Both the position numbers and the translations under genes were made by a program. Positions 27,301 through 35,609 of a stretch of 64,000 nucleotides of DNA are shown here, in pieces (position 1 is the first letter of the stretch; every line of letters begins with the position of its first letter). The notes below the pieces were generated by a model. The model did not search any database, was not told where the DNA came from, and saw only the letters and a list, made by a program, of their open reading frames with translations. This DNA is from UBA4733 sp036734945 (GTDB taxonomy: Bacteria > Chloroflexota > UBA4733). The stretch spans positions 3,359 through 67,358 of the forward strand of contig DAIMXP010000030.1 of the NCBI GenBank assembly GCA_036734945.1. Reading direction: 5' to 3'.

Positions 27301-27576
27301 CCTGACCTGCCACTGGCCGATGGCGACGATGCCGCGCTCAAGCAGGCGGCAGGTGATCTGCTCACCCGACTCAAAGCGGAGACGCTGACGCTCGACTGGC
27401 GCCAACGCCAGCAAACACGGGCGCAAACGCTGACCGTCATCCGGAACGTGCTCGACCGCGCCTTGCCGCCCAGCTACACGCCGGAGCGCTACGAGCAAGT
27501 GTGTGCCGCCATCTACGAGCACGTCTACGACGCCTATGGTGGTCCGGGTCGCAGCGTTTATGGCGAAGTGGCGTAG
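24388..27576 (+). CDS. hsdR: Type I restriction endonuclease subunit R
   Basis: A 1062-residue HsdR. The N-terminal nuclease has the PD-(D/E)XK core (RRRADLVGF with D158; VELKA with E172 and K174). The SF2 translocase follows, with Walker A WHTQGSGKS (about 306-314), ITDEAHRSQ and AFTGTPL, then motif VI (QTIARANRVF). A C-terminal helical domain for methylase contact completes it. ATG 24418 (MPADYSEDS) is an alternative start. With hsdM truncated and hsdS absent, this motor subunit is likely orphaned unless partners exist elsewhere. The cassette at 21.9-24.3 kb separates it from hsdM. Confidence 0.93.
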   Translation: MSVPARYHLPMPADYSEDSLIEQPAIALFAQLGWQTANCFHERFGANGTLGRETAHDVVLRPRLRWALQVLNPGVAERVIELAVETLAQEWSALSPAQANREVYGLLKDGVPVSYRDDNGEEALQTVRVIDWQQPERNDFFLASQFWVAGDMYRRRADLVGFVNGLPLVLVELKAVHRRLEDAYTDSLRDYKAIIPQLFPYNAFIILSNGAESRVGTLTAAWEHFAEWKRVSGEDEAAAVSLETIIRGTCDKARLLDLVENFTLFREGQGALVKLLAKNHQYLGVNNAVRALETLPEQQGRLGVFWHTQGSGKSLSMVFFVQKTLRRLPGAWTFLIVTDRLELDDQIYKTFAEVGAVTERQVQATSGAHLQQLLRESHRTVFTLIQKFHAPPGVAYPPLSDRSDIIVITDEAHRSQYETLALNMRNALPNAAFIAFTGTPLLANEEPTRRVFGDYVSVYNFAQSVADGATVPLYYENHVPELQLTRNDLNAELEALIEEEGLDDSQQRRLEREFGREYHLITRDSRLERIAADLVEHFSRRGQFGKGLAVSIDKATAVRMYDKVRRLWGEKLATLRAAAARAVSPAEALQATIQFMETTDMAVVVSEAQNEVEDFRAEGLDIAPHRRRMLTEDLAAKFKDPANPLRLVFVCAMWITGFDVPSLATVYLDKPMRNHTLMQTIARANRVFEGKTNGLIVDYVGIFRDLQSALAIYGSHDGAAEPGDLPVQAKEQAVAALRATLDELDGFCRQRGVDIAAIIAAAGFSRLKLLEDAFDALVTNDQTQNAYLALAAEAARGYRAILPDPAANAFAPALACHAVLAARVLSVTPRPDISRVMAGIAQLLDAYITPEERRIAESPGVYSVATSTDLSAIDFGRLRAQFAEHRHVAAARLRAAIADQLQTMLQRNRSRLNYQERFQRLIDAYNAGTLSIDRFFTELVLLSRELETEAARAAHEGLSEEELAVVDLLRLPDLPLADGDDAALKQAAGDLLTRLKAETLTLDWRQRQQTRAQTLTVIRNVLDRALPPSYTPERYEQVCAAIYEHVYDAYGGPGRSVYGEVA

Positions 27577-27591
27577 GCAAACTCTGGTCGT

Positions 27592-28073
27592 GGAGGCAAG
27601 CCCCCTCCGGCTCGCACCGCTCGCCAGGTTCCCCCACTGCCGTGGAGGAACCGATCCTGCACGGCAAGGGACGGTCGCCTCCGGAACGGTACGGTTGGAT
27701 CGAAGCGTCGTCGAGACGGAGTGCAGCGGCAACGGCACGGACGCGTCGACAGTCCGCGCCGACGACCGACGCGCCGACGCCGGCCGGCGACCGAAGGGAG
27801 ACCCTGCGGCCGTAGCGCAGCGCGGCCGTTGCCGTGCGTCCAGCCCGCGGTGCCGGCGCGCCAGGAGTTCCGGGCGGGGTGGCAACACTGGGCTGCTCAC
27901 GCGGCATCCCAAAGTCCAGCGGCCCGGCTTAGGCCGCAAGTCGAGAGCCAACGCGGCGATTGCAGACGCACCCAGGCCAGGGGTCCGCGACCGTCCCCTG
28001 CCGTGCAGGATCGGTTCCTCCACGGCAGTGGGGGAACCTGGCGAGCGGTGCGAGCCGGAGGGGGCCTGCCTCC
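27592..28073. mobile_element. 482-bp palindromic element with 87-bp inverted arms
   Basis: Left arm 27592-27678 and right arm 27987-28073 are reverse complements with two mismatches that I can see (left arm begins GGAGGCAAGCCCCCTCCGGC). The 308-bp core has no convincing gene and includes many short CG-rich repeats. The size and symmetry fit a MITE or the shell of a deleted element. It fills the gap between hsdR and accA, with no obvious target-site duplication. Confidence 0.8.
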
Positions 28074-28091
28074 GCGCTCGCCCTGCCCACC

Positions 28092-29060
28092 CTACACCGC
28101 TCCCGTCTCAAACCGCCCGAAGGCGCGGTACCGGTCGTATCGGCATTCCGCCCAGTCGGCGCCGGGTATGGCGAGGCGGGCGACCTCTTCCAGGAGCGCA
28201 CTCTGCAGGGAGGCGGTCGCCGCGGCGGGGTCGCGTTGGGCGCCGCCGAGGGGCTCGGGTACTACGCGGTCGATGAGGCCGAGTTGGAATAACTGCCGGG
28301 CGGTGATTTGCATCTGGGTCGCCGCTTCCGGCGCCAATGCCACGTCGCGCCAGAGCACCATGGCGCAGGCTTCCGGCGCGATAGTGGCGTAGGTTGCATG
28401 CTCCAGCATCAGTACGCGGTTGCCCATGGCGATGGCGATCGCCCCGCCGCTGTTGCCCTCGCCGAGGATCACCGTCAGGATGGGCACGCGTAGTTCGGCC
28501 ATGGTGCGCAGCACCTCGGCGATGGCCCACGACTGGCCGCGCTCTTCGTCGCCTTTGACGGAGCTGGCGCCGCTGGTATCCACGAAGGTGAGGATCGGCA
28601 GGCCGAACTTGGCGGCCTGCCGCATTAGTCGCTCCGCTTTGCGGTAGCCTTCCGGGTGCGGCATGCCGAAGTTGCGGGCGATGTTCTCCTTGGTGGAGCG
28701 GCCTTTCTGCTCGCCGACCAGCATCACCGACCGTCCGGCAAAAGTGGCGGGGCCGGCGACGATGGCGCCGTCGTCGCCAAAGCGGCGGTCGCCGTGTAGT
28801 TCCACGAAGTCGCTAAACAGGGTGCGGGCGTAGTCCAGGAAACGCGGCCGCTGCGGATGCCGGCTGATCTGCACCTCGTGCCACGGGCTTAACTGGCTGT
28901 AGAGTTCGCTGACTGTCTGGTCGTATTGCGCCTCCAGCCGGGCGATCTGGGCGGCGGCGTCCGGCACCTTGCTGGGGTTGGCCTTCTGCAGCCGTTCAAG
29001 GTTGGAACGGATTTCGGCTAACGGCTTTTCGAAATCCAGCTCGTTCACTGTGCGATTCAT
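28092..29060 (-). CDS. accA: Acetyl-CoA carboxylase carboxyltransferase subunit alpha
   Basis: A 322-residue alpha subunit of the carboxyltransferase that moves CO2 from biotin to acetyl-CoA to make malonyl-CoA. The N-terminus (LDFEKPLAEIRSNLERLQ), HGDRRFGDDGAIVAG, the FGMPHPEGYRKAERLM block and IGEGNSGGAIA-like LGEGNSGGAIAIAMG oxyanion segment are family hallmarks. It starts five bases after accD and ends the minus-strand operon next to the palindromic element. Confidence 0.96.
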   Translation of the reverse strand: MNRTVNELDFEKPLAEIRSNLERLQKANPSKVPDAAAQIARLEAQYDQTVSELYSQLSPWHEVQISRHPQRPRFLDYARTLFSDFVELHGDRRFGDDGAIVAGPATFAGRSVMLVGEQKGRSTKENIARNFGMPHPEGYRKAERLMRQAAKFGLPILTFVDTSGASSVKGDEERGQSWAIAEVLRTMAELRVPILTVILGEGNSGGAIAIAMGNRVLMLEHATYATIAPEACAMVLWRDVALAPEAATQMQITARQLFQLGLIDRVVPEPLGGAQRDPAAATASLQSALLEEVARLAIPGADWAECRYDRYRAFGRFETGAV

Positions 29061-29065
29061 GCTGC

Positions 29066-29980
29066 TCAGGCCCCCCCGGCCATGGCCAGGCCGGCGAGTG
29101 CGACCGGTTGGGGTTGGGCTCCGGCTAGTCTCACGCAGTAATGGCGAAGGATGGTGGCCAGCGTCTGGTGGAGTTCACCGCGCGGCACAATGGCGTCGAG
29201 CATGCCGTGCTCCAGCATGAACTCGGCCCGCTGGGTATCTTCCGGCAGCTTCACCTTGACGGCCTGCAACACGCGCGGTCCGCTGAAGCCGATACGCGCG
29301 CCCGGTTCGGCCAGGATGACGTCACCCAGGCTGGCCCAACTTGCCGTGGTGCCGCCGTAGGTCTGGTCGGCGATTACGGAGATGTAGGGGATACCAGTGC
29401 GGTCCAGGCGGGCCAGCGCTGCCCCGGCCTTGGCCATCTGCATGAGCGCTGTCGTCCCCTCGTGCAGGCGCATGCCGCCGGATTGCGAGATGATGATCAG
29501 CCCTCGCCCCTCGGCGCCGGCACGCTCGGCCGCGCGGGCGATCTTTTCGCCGGCGACAGCGCCGACAGTGCCACCGAGGAACTCCATGACCATCACCGCC
29601 AGGATCACCGGCAGACCGTCGAGCGTTGCTCGTCCGCTAATCACCGCTTCCGGCACGCCGGCGGAGGCCTCTGCTTCCGGCAGGCGTTGGGCATACCGTT
29701 TGCCACGAATCGTGAAATCGAGGGTGTCGAGCGGGCGCAGATCGTGGTCCGTCTCCTGCCAGGAGCCGGCATCGACCAGCAACTCGACGCGCCGTCCGAC
29801 GGTCAGGTTGTGATGATAGGTGCAACGCGGGCAGACCCGCCAGTTGGCGTCGAGGTCCTTGACGTAAATCAGTTCGCGGCAGCCGTGGCACTTCTCCCAC
29901 ATGCCGTCGGGCAGGTTCTCACCTTCGTGCTTGTCGAGCGTCTTGTAGCGTTCGCCCCGTCCGCGGCGAATGAACTCCAT
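29066..29980 (-). CDS. accD: Acetyl-CoA carboxylase carboxyltransferase subunit beta
   Basis: A 304-residue beta subunit with the N-terminal four-Cys zinc finger (KCHGC...RVCPRC), then the crotonase-like core with FLGGTVGAVAGEKI, IISQSGGMRLHEG and the AEPGARIGFSGPRV segment. It partners AccA in an alpha2beta2 enzyme. It lies ten bases downstream of pgsA and directly upstream of accA, so malonyl-CoA and phospholipid head-group synthesis genes share a transcript here. Confidence 0.96.
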   Translation of the reverse strand: MEFIRRGRGERYKTLDKHEGENLPDGMWEKCHGCRELIYVKDLDANWRVCPRCTYHHNLTVGRRVELLVDAGSWQETDHDLRPLDTLDFTIRGKRYAQRLPEAEASAGVPEAVISGRATLDGLPVILAVMVMEFLGGTVGAVAGEKIARAAERAGAEGRGLIIISQSGGMRLHEGTTALMQMAKAGAALARLDRTGIPYISVIADQTYGGTTASWASLGDVILAEPGARIGFSGPRVLQAVKVKLPEDTQRAEFMLEHGMLDAIVPRGELHQTLATILRHYCVRLAGAQPQPVALAGLAMAGGA

Positions 29981-29990
29981 CCGCTGCCCC

Positions 29991-30542
29991 CTATTCCGTT
30001 CGCTGCCTGGCCACCGGCGCCAGCAGCACCGGGAAGCCGTCGAAGCAGTATTGCGCGCCAGACACTACGGTAAGCGCCACGGCGAGCCACATCAGCCCGG
30101 TGGCGACGTTGGCATAAGGCTGCACTCCTGCGATGATACCGGCCAGCGCGATCAGTGTCACCACCGTCTTCAGTTTGCCACCGGCGCGCGCCGGGATGAC
30201 GAGTCCGCGCGCCGCCGCGTAGCTGCGTAAGCCGGTGACGATGAATTCCCGGAAGATGATGATGATGGCGATCCAGACGAAGTAGCGCGGTTGCAGGCTG
30301 ACCAGCGCCACGAGCAGGGCCGAGACGAGCACCTTGTCGGCGGTCAGGTCGAGAAAGACGCCCAGGTCGGAGTTCAGGCCCTGCTGGCGGGCCAGGTAGC
30401 CGTCGAGAAAGTCGGTGATGGCCGCCACGACGAAGATGGCGGCGGCAATCAAGTGGTCGTTGGCGCTGGGGCGGAACATGAAGAACAGGATGAACGGCAG
30501 CAGCAGCGCGCGCGACACACTGAGGGCATTGGGCAGATTCAC
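29991..30542 (-). CDS. pgsA: CDP-diacylglycerol-glycerol-3-phosphate 3-phosphatidyltransferase
   Basis: A 183-residue polytopic membrane enzyme making phosphatidylglycerophosphate from CDP-diacylglycerol. It has the CDP-alcohol phosphotransferase motif, DFLDGYLARQQG then LGVFLDLTADK, with all the required Asp residues and the DG/AR pairs. About five or six hydrophobic segments are visible. The start is GTG overlapping the rimO stop (GTGA), indicating translational coupling. Confidence 0.92.
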   Translation of the reverse strand: MNLPNALSVSRALLLPFILFFMFRPSANDHLIAAAIFVVAAITDFLDGYLARQQGLNSDLGVFLDLTADKVLVSALLVALVSLQPRYFVWIAIIIIFREFIVTGLRSYAAARGLVIPARAGGKLKTVVTLIALAGIIAGVQPYANVATGLMWLAVALTVVSGAQYCFDGFPVLLAPVARQRTE

Positions 30543-31912
30543 ACTGCGTCGCCGACAAGGTCGTGCGTGGTACTTTCACTGACCCTGACCTTGATCATGC
30601 TGCCGACCCGGTGCCGCCCGCGCACCAGCACGGCGCCGTCCACTTCTGGGGCGTCGCGGTAGGAGCGGCCGACGCTCATCAGGCCGCTCGCGCCGTGGTG
30701 GCGTTTGGCTGTGGCCACGTCCTGGGTACCCTCGATCAGCACGTCCAATGTCTTGCCGACCAGGGTGGCCTGCAACTGCGCCGAAATGGCCTCCTGCGCC
30801 TGCATGAGCCGCTGGCGACGGCGTTGGCGCGTGCGCTCCGGCACCTGCTGCTCCATCTCGGCGCCTGGCGTGCCGTCCTCCGGCGAGTAGGTGAAGACGC
30901 CGGCGCGGTCGAAGCGCATGCGTTGCAACCAGTCCAGCAGAAAGTCGAACTCGGCGCTGCTCTCACCGGGGAAGCCGACCATGAAGGTGGTGCGCACGGC
31001 GGCGCCGGGGATACACTCGCGGAAGCGGGCGATCAACTCCTCCGAGCGCTCGATCAGGTGGCCGCGCCGCATGCGCTTGAGCACCGCCGGGTGGGCATGC
31101 TGCATGGGGATGTCGATGTAGGGGCAGAAGGTCGGTACCTGGGCGATGCGGTCGATCATCTTCGCCGTCAGGCGATCGGGATGGATGTACATGACCCGCA
31201 CCCAGGGGATCTCCGGTACCTCAGCAGCCAGGGTCTCCAGGAGCAGCGGCAGCGACGTGTCGTCGCGGCGATCCAGCCCATAGGCGGTGGAGTCCTGCGA
31301 CACGAGGATGATTTCTTTGACGCCGTTGTCGGCCAGTTGGCGGGCCTCCTCCACGATCCGCTCCGGCGGCTTGCTGCGGTAGAGACCCTTCATGATCGGG
31401 ATGGCGCAGAAGGTGCAGCCGTAGTTGCAGCCTTCCGAGATCTTGATGTAGGCGCTGGGGGCATGCACGCGCCGCGCCGTCGCCGGCCATTGATTGAGGA
31501 CGGGCAGGCTGGCCGGGAAGCGCAGCAGCGAGCCCAGTTCGTTCGCGTCTTGCCGGCGCACTGGTGTGGCGCTGACACCGGCCAGCAGCTCGGGGAGGGT
31601 GCGCCAGGCGTCGATGCCGACGATGGTGTCCACTTCCGGCAGATCCCGCGCCACCTCTTCCGAGTAGCGCTGCGAGAGGCAGCCGGCGGCGATCAACTGC
31701 TGGCCGGGCCGCTTCTGCTGGCCCAGCTCCAGCAGTCGGTCGATCGACTCTTGCTTGGCGACGTCGATGAAGCCGCAGGTGTTCACGATCATGACGTCGG
31801 CGTCGGCGGCGCGATCCACCGGCACATGGCCGACGCCGCGCAGGGCCTGGTCCAGCGCTTCGGAATCGACAGTGTTCTTTGGGCAGCCGCGAGTATCGAT
31901 ATAAAAGTACAC
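30539..31912 (-). CDS. rimO: Ribosomal protein S12 methylthiotransferase RimO
   Basis: A 457-residue radical-SAM enzyme that methylthiolates an Asp of ribosomal protein S12. The N-terminal MTTase domain has three Fe-S cysteines (DTRGCPKNTVDSE, VNTCGFID, AAGCLSQ), the radical-SAM motif is CNYGCTFC, and a TRAM domain ends the protein. The start is GTG (VYFYIDTRGCPK). The SEGCNYGC context and the DTRGCPKN opening favour RimO over MiaB. Confidence 0.94.
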   Translation of the reverse strand: MYFYIDTRGCPKNTVDSEALDQALRGVGHVPVDRAADADVMIVNTCGFIDVAKQESIDRLLELGQQKRPGQQLIAAGCLSQRYSEEVARDLPEVDTIVGIDAWRTLPELLAGVSATPVRRQDANELGSLLRFPASLPVLNQWPATARRVHAPSAYIKISEGCNYGCTFCAIPIMKGLYRSKPPERIVEEARQLADNGVKEIILVSQDSTAYGLDRRDDTSLPLLLETLAAEVPEIPWVRVMYIHPDRLTAKMIDRIAQVPTFCPYIDIPMQHAHPAVLKRMRRGHLIERSEELIARFRECIPGAAVRTTFMVGFPGESSAEFDFLLDWLQRMRFDRAGVFTYSPEDGTPGAEMEQQVPERTRQRRRQRLMQAQEAISAQLQATLVGKTLDVLIEGTQDVATAKRHHGASGLMSVGRSYRDAPEVDGAVLVRGRHRVGSMIKVRVSESTTHDLVGDAV

Positions 31913-31927
31913 GCACTCGACTTTCAG

Positions 31928-32425
31928 TTAGCGATAGTTGATGAACTGTAGCGCGACATCGTAGCTCGGTTCCTGCGCGCGCAGTCCCTGGATCACCGTC
32001 TGCAACTCATCCTTGCTCTTGGCGCTGACGCGCACTGCATCGCCTTGAATCGCCGGTTTGGCCTTCGGGTGCTTGTCGCGGATGTACTTGCTGATCTGGC
32101 GCGCCAGGTCGGAGGAGATGCCCTGTACCAGTTTGACGTGCTGGCGCACTTTGGCCCCGGCAGCATCTTCCGGTTTTTCCCACTGCATGATCTTCAGCGG
32201 CAACTGGCGGCGGACCAACTTGCTCTGGATGACGTCCTTGATCGCCGCCAACCTGGACTCGTTGTCGGCAAGAATGACGATCTGCTCCGCTTCCAGGGTG
32301 ATCTCAAATGGGCTGTTCTTGAAGTCAAAGCGCGTGCCCAGTTCGCGCCGCGTCTGATCCAGGGCATTGACCAGTTCCTGCCGGTCGAACTGCGACACGA
32401 CATCAAAAGAATAGTCAGCCGGCAT
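31928..32425 (-). CDS. YajQ-family nucleotide-binding protein
   Basis: A 165-residue protein that matches YajQ end to end: PADYSFDVVSQFDRQELVNA at the start, RFDFKNSPFEI, the KLVQGISSDLARQISKYIRD helix and the C-terminal VALQFINYR. YajQ proteins bind nucleotides, with cyclic-di-GMP binding reported in some species. It sits in the minus-strand operon between the RodZ-like gene and rimO. Confidence 0.93.
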   Translation of the reverse strand: MPADYSFDVVSQFDRQELVNALDQTRRELGTRFDFKNSPFEITLEAEQIVILADNESRLAAIKDVIQSKLVRRQLPLKIMQWEKPEDAAGAKVRQHVKLVQGISSDLARQISKYIRDKHPKAKPAIQGDAVRVSAKSKDELQTVIQGLRAQEPSYDVALQFINYR

Positions 32426-32434
32426 GGGTACCTT

Positions 32435-33301
32435 CTATCCTAGTCGATACGTTCGTTCCACCACCTGCCCCGGCTGCCCTACGACACCCTCGGATTTGCC
32501 GTTGAACGTCACACTGACGCCGCCGGCGTTGCCATAGCGGACGGTAATGAACGTGGCGCCATTCCACGCACGCGTGGTTCCTGGCAGCAGTGTACCCTCA
32601 AACGCGATTTTGCCGTCTACCGTCACCCGCACCCAGCTATCGCCCAGCGCCTGCAGCGACAGCACCAGCGGCGCGGCCTGCGTGGCAGTCGGCTGCGGCG
32701 TTGCCGAGGGTGGCGGCGGGGGGGGCGGAGTCGCCGTCAGGTGGGCGGCAGTGGTCGGTGCGATGGGCGGCTTTGTCGCAGCGGCGGGGGGGGTCGCCAC
32801 CGCCGCCGCCGACAAGGTGGGGATCGGCGTGACGGTGGGAATGGGGACGGCCGTCGCCGCCTGGGTGATCGGCGTGGGAGAAGGCGTGGCGGCGAAGACG
32901 CTGGTGGAGCGGGAGGCGGTGAACTCGCTGTATTGCCGGAAGATGAAGGCTATAAAGGCAACGAGCAGGACGAGCAGGAGCGTACCCACCATCGCGCGCG
33001 GGCTGGGGCCGTGCCACACCGGCACCGAAATCTGCTGGGGGGTGTGACGATGGGGGGGCTGGAAGGCGCCGCTCTGCTCCTTTTCCAGGGCGCCGATCAG
33101 TTCTTCGGCATCCAGGCCCAGGAAGGTCGCGTAGTTGCGCACGAAGCCGCGCACGTAGACGGGAGCCGGCAGGTCCGCGAAGCGTTCCTCCTCCAGGGCG
33201 TGGACGTAGGCTGGACGAATCCGCGTGCCCAGGGCCACGTCGTCGATGCTGAGGCCGCGGGCCTGCCGCGCTTCGCGAAGTTGTTGACCGAGTTCCGCCA
33301 C
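32435..33301 (-). CDS. RodZ-like helix-turn-helix membrane protein
   Basis: A 288-residue protein with an N-terminal XRE-like HTH (LGQQLREARQARGLSIDDVA through about residue 75), one membrane helix (about 105-125, TLLLVLLVAFIAFIF), a Pro/Thr/Ala-rich linker, and a C-terminal beta domain (DSWVRVTVDGKIAFEGTLLP) of the DUF4115 type. This is the RodZ layout, linking cell-shape filaments to the membrane. The GTG start follows GGAGGCGGGG. It is the first gene of the minus-strand operon. Confidence 0.85.
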   Translation of the reverse strand: MAELGQQLREARQARGLSIDDVALGTRIRPAYVHALEEERFADLPAPVYVRGFVRNYATFLGLDAEELIGALEKEQSGAFQPPHRHTPQQISVPVWHGPSPRAMVGTLLLVLLVAFIAFIFRQYSEFTASRSTSVFAATPSPTPITQAATAVPIPTVTPIPTLSAAAVATPPAAATKPPIAPTTAAHLTATPPPPPPPSATPQPTATQAAPLVLSLQALGDSWVRVTVDGKIAFEGTLLPGTTRAWNGATFITVRYGNAGGVSVTFNGKSEGVVGQPGQVVERTYRLG

Positions 33302-33516
33302 CGCCCCGCCTCCGTCGCGGCGAACCCGCGTAGCCGCGCTATTCTACCAACGCGCCCCCCCGGCGGTCAACGCGAGTAGCCGGGCGCCCCACCCTGAGAT
33401 CGGGATCACCCATTCGGGGGGATGACTGCCCCGTACGATCTGATAGCATATAGCATGGGAGTTGTGCCAGGAGCGTCGGCGCATCCATTATCGGGGCGGC
33501 GGCCTAGCAAGCAAGG

Positions 33517-33756
33517 GTGACGAAGGTGAGCGCATTGTACGAGTCGATCATTACCATCGAGCCCGATAAGCGAGGCGGGCAGCCCTGCATTCGTGGGCTG
33601 CGCATCACGGTGTATGACGTTCTGTCCTATCTGGCGGCAGGCATGACCGCCGAAGAAGTGTTGGCTGACTTTCCGTACCTGACGAGCGATGACATTCGCG
33701 CCTGTCTGAGCTACGCAGCGGAACGGGAGCGCCAAACGCTCATCGCGCACGCTTGA
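33517..33756 (+). CDS. DUF433 antitoxin-like protein
   Basis: A 79-residue DUF433 protein: IITIEPDKRGGQPCIRGLRI, then the helix-turn-helix-like YDVLSYLAAGMTAEEVLADF and the C-terminal ACLSYAAERER. Such proteins are found as the upstream partner of DUF5615 PIN-like toxins. The start is GTG. The stop overlaps the TTG of the next gene, giving a coupled pair. Confidence 0.85.
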   Translation: MTKVSALYESIITIEPDKRGGQPCIRGLRITVYDVLSYLAAGMTAEEVLADFPYLTSDDIRACLSYAAERERQTLIAHA

Positions 33757-34085
33757 AGTTGCTCCTTGACCAGAATTTGTCCCCCCGCCTCATTGATCGG
33801 CTCGCAGACCTCTTTCCTGGCTCCAGCCATGTCTCTCAGGTCGGCCTCGATCGCGCCTTTGACCGGGATGTACGGGAGTTCGCTCTAGCCAACGACTACA
33901 TCATAGTCACGAAGGATGCTGACTTCGGTGAACTGAGCGTTGTGCTCGGCTTCCCGCCTAAGGTGATCTGGTTACGGGTGGGGAACTGCACGACGCACCG
34001 CATTGAGCAGCTATTGCGCATTGGTTATGCGGCGATTGCAGCGCTGGAGGGTGACTCAGATATAGGCGTATTGGCGTTATGGTGA
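33753..34085 (+). CDS. DUF5615 PIN-like toxin candidate
   Basis: A 110-residue PIN-like protein: KLLLDQNLSPRLIDRLADLF (first acidic residue), YIIVTKDADFGEL (conserved Asp pair) and VIWLRVGNC. DUF5615 proteins are predicted ribonuclease toxins of a DUF433/DUF5615 toxin-antitoxin pair. The start is TTG inside the antitoxin stop. It appears intact. Confidence 0.83.
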   Translation: MKLLLDQNLSPRLIDRLADLFPGSSHVSQVGLDRAFDRDVREFALANDYIIVTKDADFGELSVVLGFPPKVIWLRVGNCTTHRIEQLLRIGYAAIAALEGDSDIGVLALW

Positions 34086-34212
34086 GGCCACCGGACGCAA
34101 CCCAGGTTTCGGCAAGAGCGTCTGTGAGGAGCGTACGCGAAAGCCTATCGCCAGTAGATTGAGCGCTACGTTGGCTCTCGACATACCTGCCGCCCCTGGT
34201 ATCCTTGTCAGC

Positions 34213-35229
34213 ATGCTTACGCTATTCCATGGCAGCGATGCCGCCCTCTGCGACGAACAGGTGGCGCGTGTCGTCGCGGCCGCCAAAGGCGCCGACCCTC
34301 AGGTAGAGATTAGCCGTTTCGATGGCGACGTAGTGACCGTGCAGGCCTTGCAGGGAGCCTTGACCACCTTTTCCCTCTTTTCAGCAGCCCGGCTGGTGCT
34401 GCTCGATGGGATTGCCGCCCGCTTCCAGAAGGAGGAGGGGCTGCGCGAGGCGCTCACGACGGCGCTGGCCGGCTTGCCGGACGGGTTGGATGTCGTCTTT
34501 CGGGAGGCACGCGACCTCGGCGCCACCCACCCTCTGGCGCACGCCGTGCGCGCCGCCGGTGGCGCGGTCACCGCCTGCGGACAGCTCAGCCGGCGGGAGT
34601 TCCCCGGCAAACTCCTGGCCGTGGCGCGCGAACTCGGCATCACCATCACTCAGCAGGCGGCGGAGATGCTCGCTGAACGCTGCTTTGTGGAAATGGAAGT
34701 AGAGGGCAGGAAGCGCTTTGGCGCGGACCTGACGAAGGGCCGCACCGAGCTGCAGAAGCTGGCGACCTTCGTCGGCGCCGGCCGCAGCATCGACGTGCGC
34801 GATGTGGAGGCGCTGGTGGAAGAACCCTACCAGCAGGTATTTGCCTTCACCGATGCCCTGGCCGCCCGCCAGTTGGCCCGCGCCAATGCCTTGCTCGACC
34901 AGTTGCTGGCGCGGGGCGAGGTACCCCAGATCGTCTTCGCTAACGTCGTCCGCCAGTTCCGCCTACTGCTGCTCTGTGCCGCCGGTCAGCGCGAACGCGG
35001 CGAGACGGAGTTCCTGCGGCGCGGCGAGTTTCACCTGCGCGACTTCCAACTGCGCAACCTGGAGCGCCAGGTCGGCGCCTTTCCCCTCCCCCGCCTGCGC
35101 CAGATCTACGGCCTGCTGTTGCGCGCCGATGAAGCGATCAAGACCGGTCGCCTGGACGCCGACTCCTCGCTGCGCCTGCTCTGCGCCAGCATCTGCACGG
35201 GAGCGGACCTGCTGCCGGTGCTGGAGTGA
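34213..35229 (+). CDS. holA: DNA polymerase III subunit delta
   Basis: A 338-residue HolA, the clamp-loader subunit that opens the sliding clamp. The N-terminal ATPase-like fold (MLTLFHGSDAALCDEQVARV), the LFSAARLVLLDG strand, TKGRTELQKLATFVG and the C-terminal collar helices (RLRQIYGLLLRADEAIKTGR) are typical. ATG 34213 is preferred because the extra 18 residues of the longer frame are not family-like. Confidence 0.9.
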   Translation: MLTLFHGSDAALCDEQVARVVAAAKGADPQVEISRFDGDVVTVQALQGALTTFSLFSAARLVLLDGIAARFQKEEGLREALTTALAGLPDGLDVVFREARDLGATHPLAHAVRAAGGAVTACGQLSRREFPGKLLAVARELGITITQQAAEMLAERCFVEMEVEGRKRFGADLTKGRTELQKLATFVGAGRSIDVRDVEALVEEPYQQVFAFTDALAARQLARANALLDQLLARGEVPQIVFANVVRQFRLLLLCAAGQRERGETEFLRRGEFHLRDFQLRNLERQVGAFPLPRLRQIYGLLLRADEAIKTGRLDADSSLRLLCASICTGADLLPVLE

Positions 35230-35261
35230 GCAGGTCCGAACGGACCAATGACCGCGTTGGC

Positions 35262-35609
35262 CTACCTTTGGGTATGGACCTCTGCAAGGCTGAGCCGGGG
35301 GCGCCGATCAGCAACACGCTGGGCCGCAATTCCCTGAACGGTGCGATGCAGAGGGCGTTGTGGAACCACGTAGATCGGCAAGTCCTGCTCTACCTGGAAA
35401 GTAAACAACTGATCTGCGACCGTCTCCAGTACGGTAGTGAGATCATCAGTGTCCACGACGACGTAGACATATGTGCCTTCGGGGTCTTCACCTCGGGCGA
35501 CAGAAAAGCTGGCTGTGGGAAATCTGGCCCGAATCAGTTCCTGGAGTCGCTCGGCGGCTCGTTGAATCGCCGCGTCACTGCTGTGCCAGGCGCCTTCTCT
35601 ATCCATCAC
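35262..35609 (-). CDS. Hypothetical protein, HEPN partner
   Basis: A 115-residue protein that I do not recognise. It has an N-terminal helical part (AAIQRAAERLQELIRARFPT) then alternating strands (TYVYVVVDTDDLTTVLETVA, LPIYVVPQRP). It lacks the GSxxxD motif of MNT nucleotidyltransferases. It overlaps the HEPN gene by four bases and is read after it, so the two are co-expressed. It could be an antitoxin or an unrelated effector subunit. Confidence 0.6.
   Translation of the reverse strand: MMDREGAWHSSDAAIQRAAERLQELIRARFPTASFSVARGEDPEGTYVYVVVDTDDLTTVLETVADQLFTFQVEQDLPIYVVPQRPLHRTVQGIAAQRVADRRPRLSLAEVHTQR

Noticed and set aside
28360..30073. Long plus-strand frames across accA and accD
   Set aside because: Shadows of strongly conserved carboxyltransferase genes on the minus strand.
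35262..35609. MNT-type nucleotidyltransferase partner of the HEPN protein
   Set aside because: The GSxxxD and DxD motifs of the MNT fold are absent.
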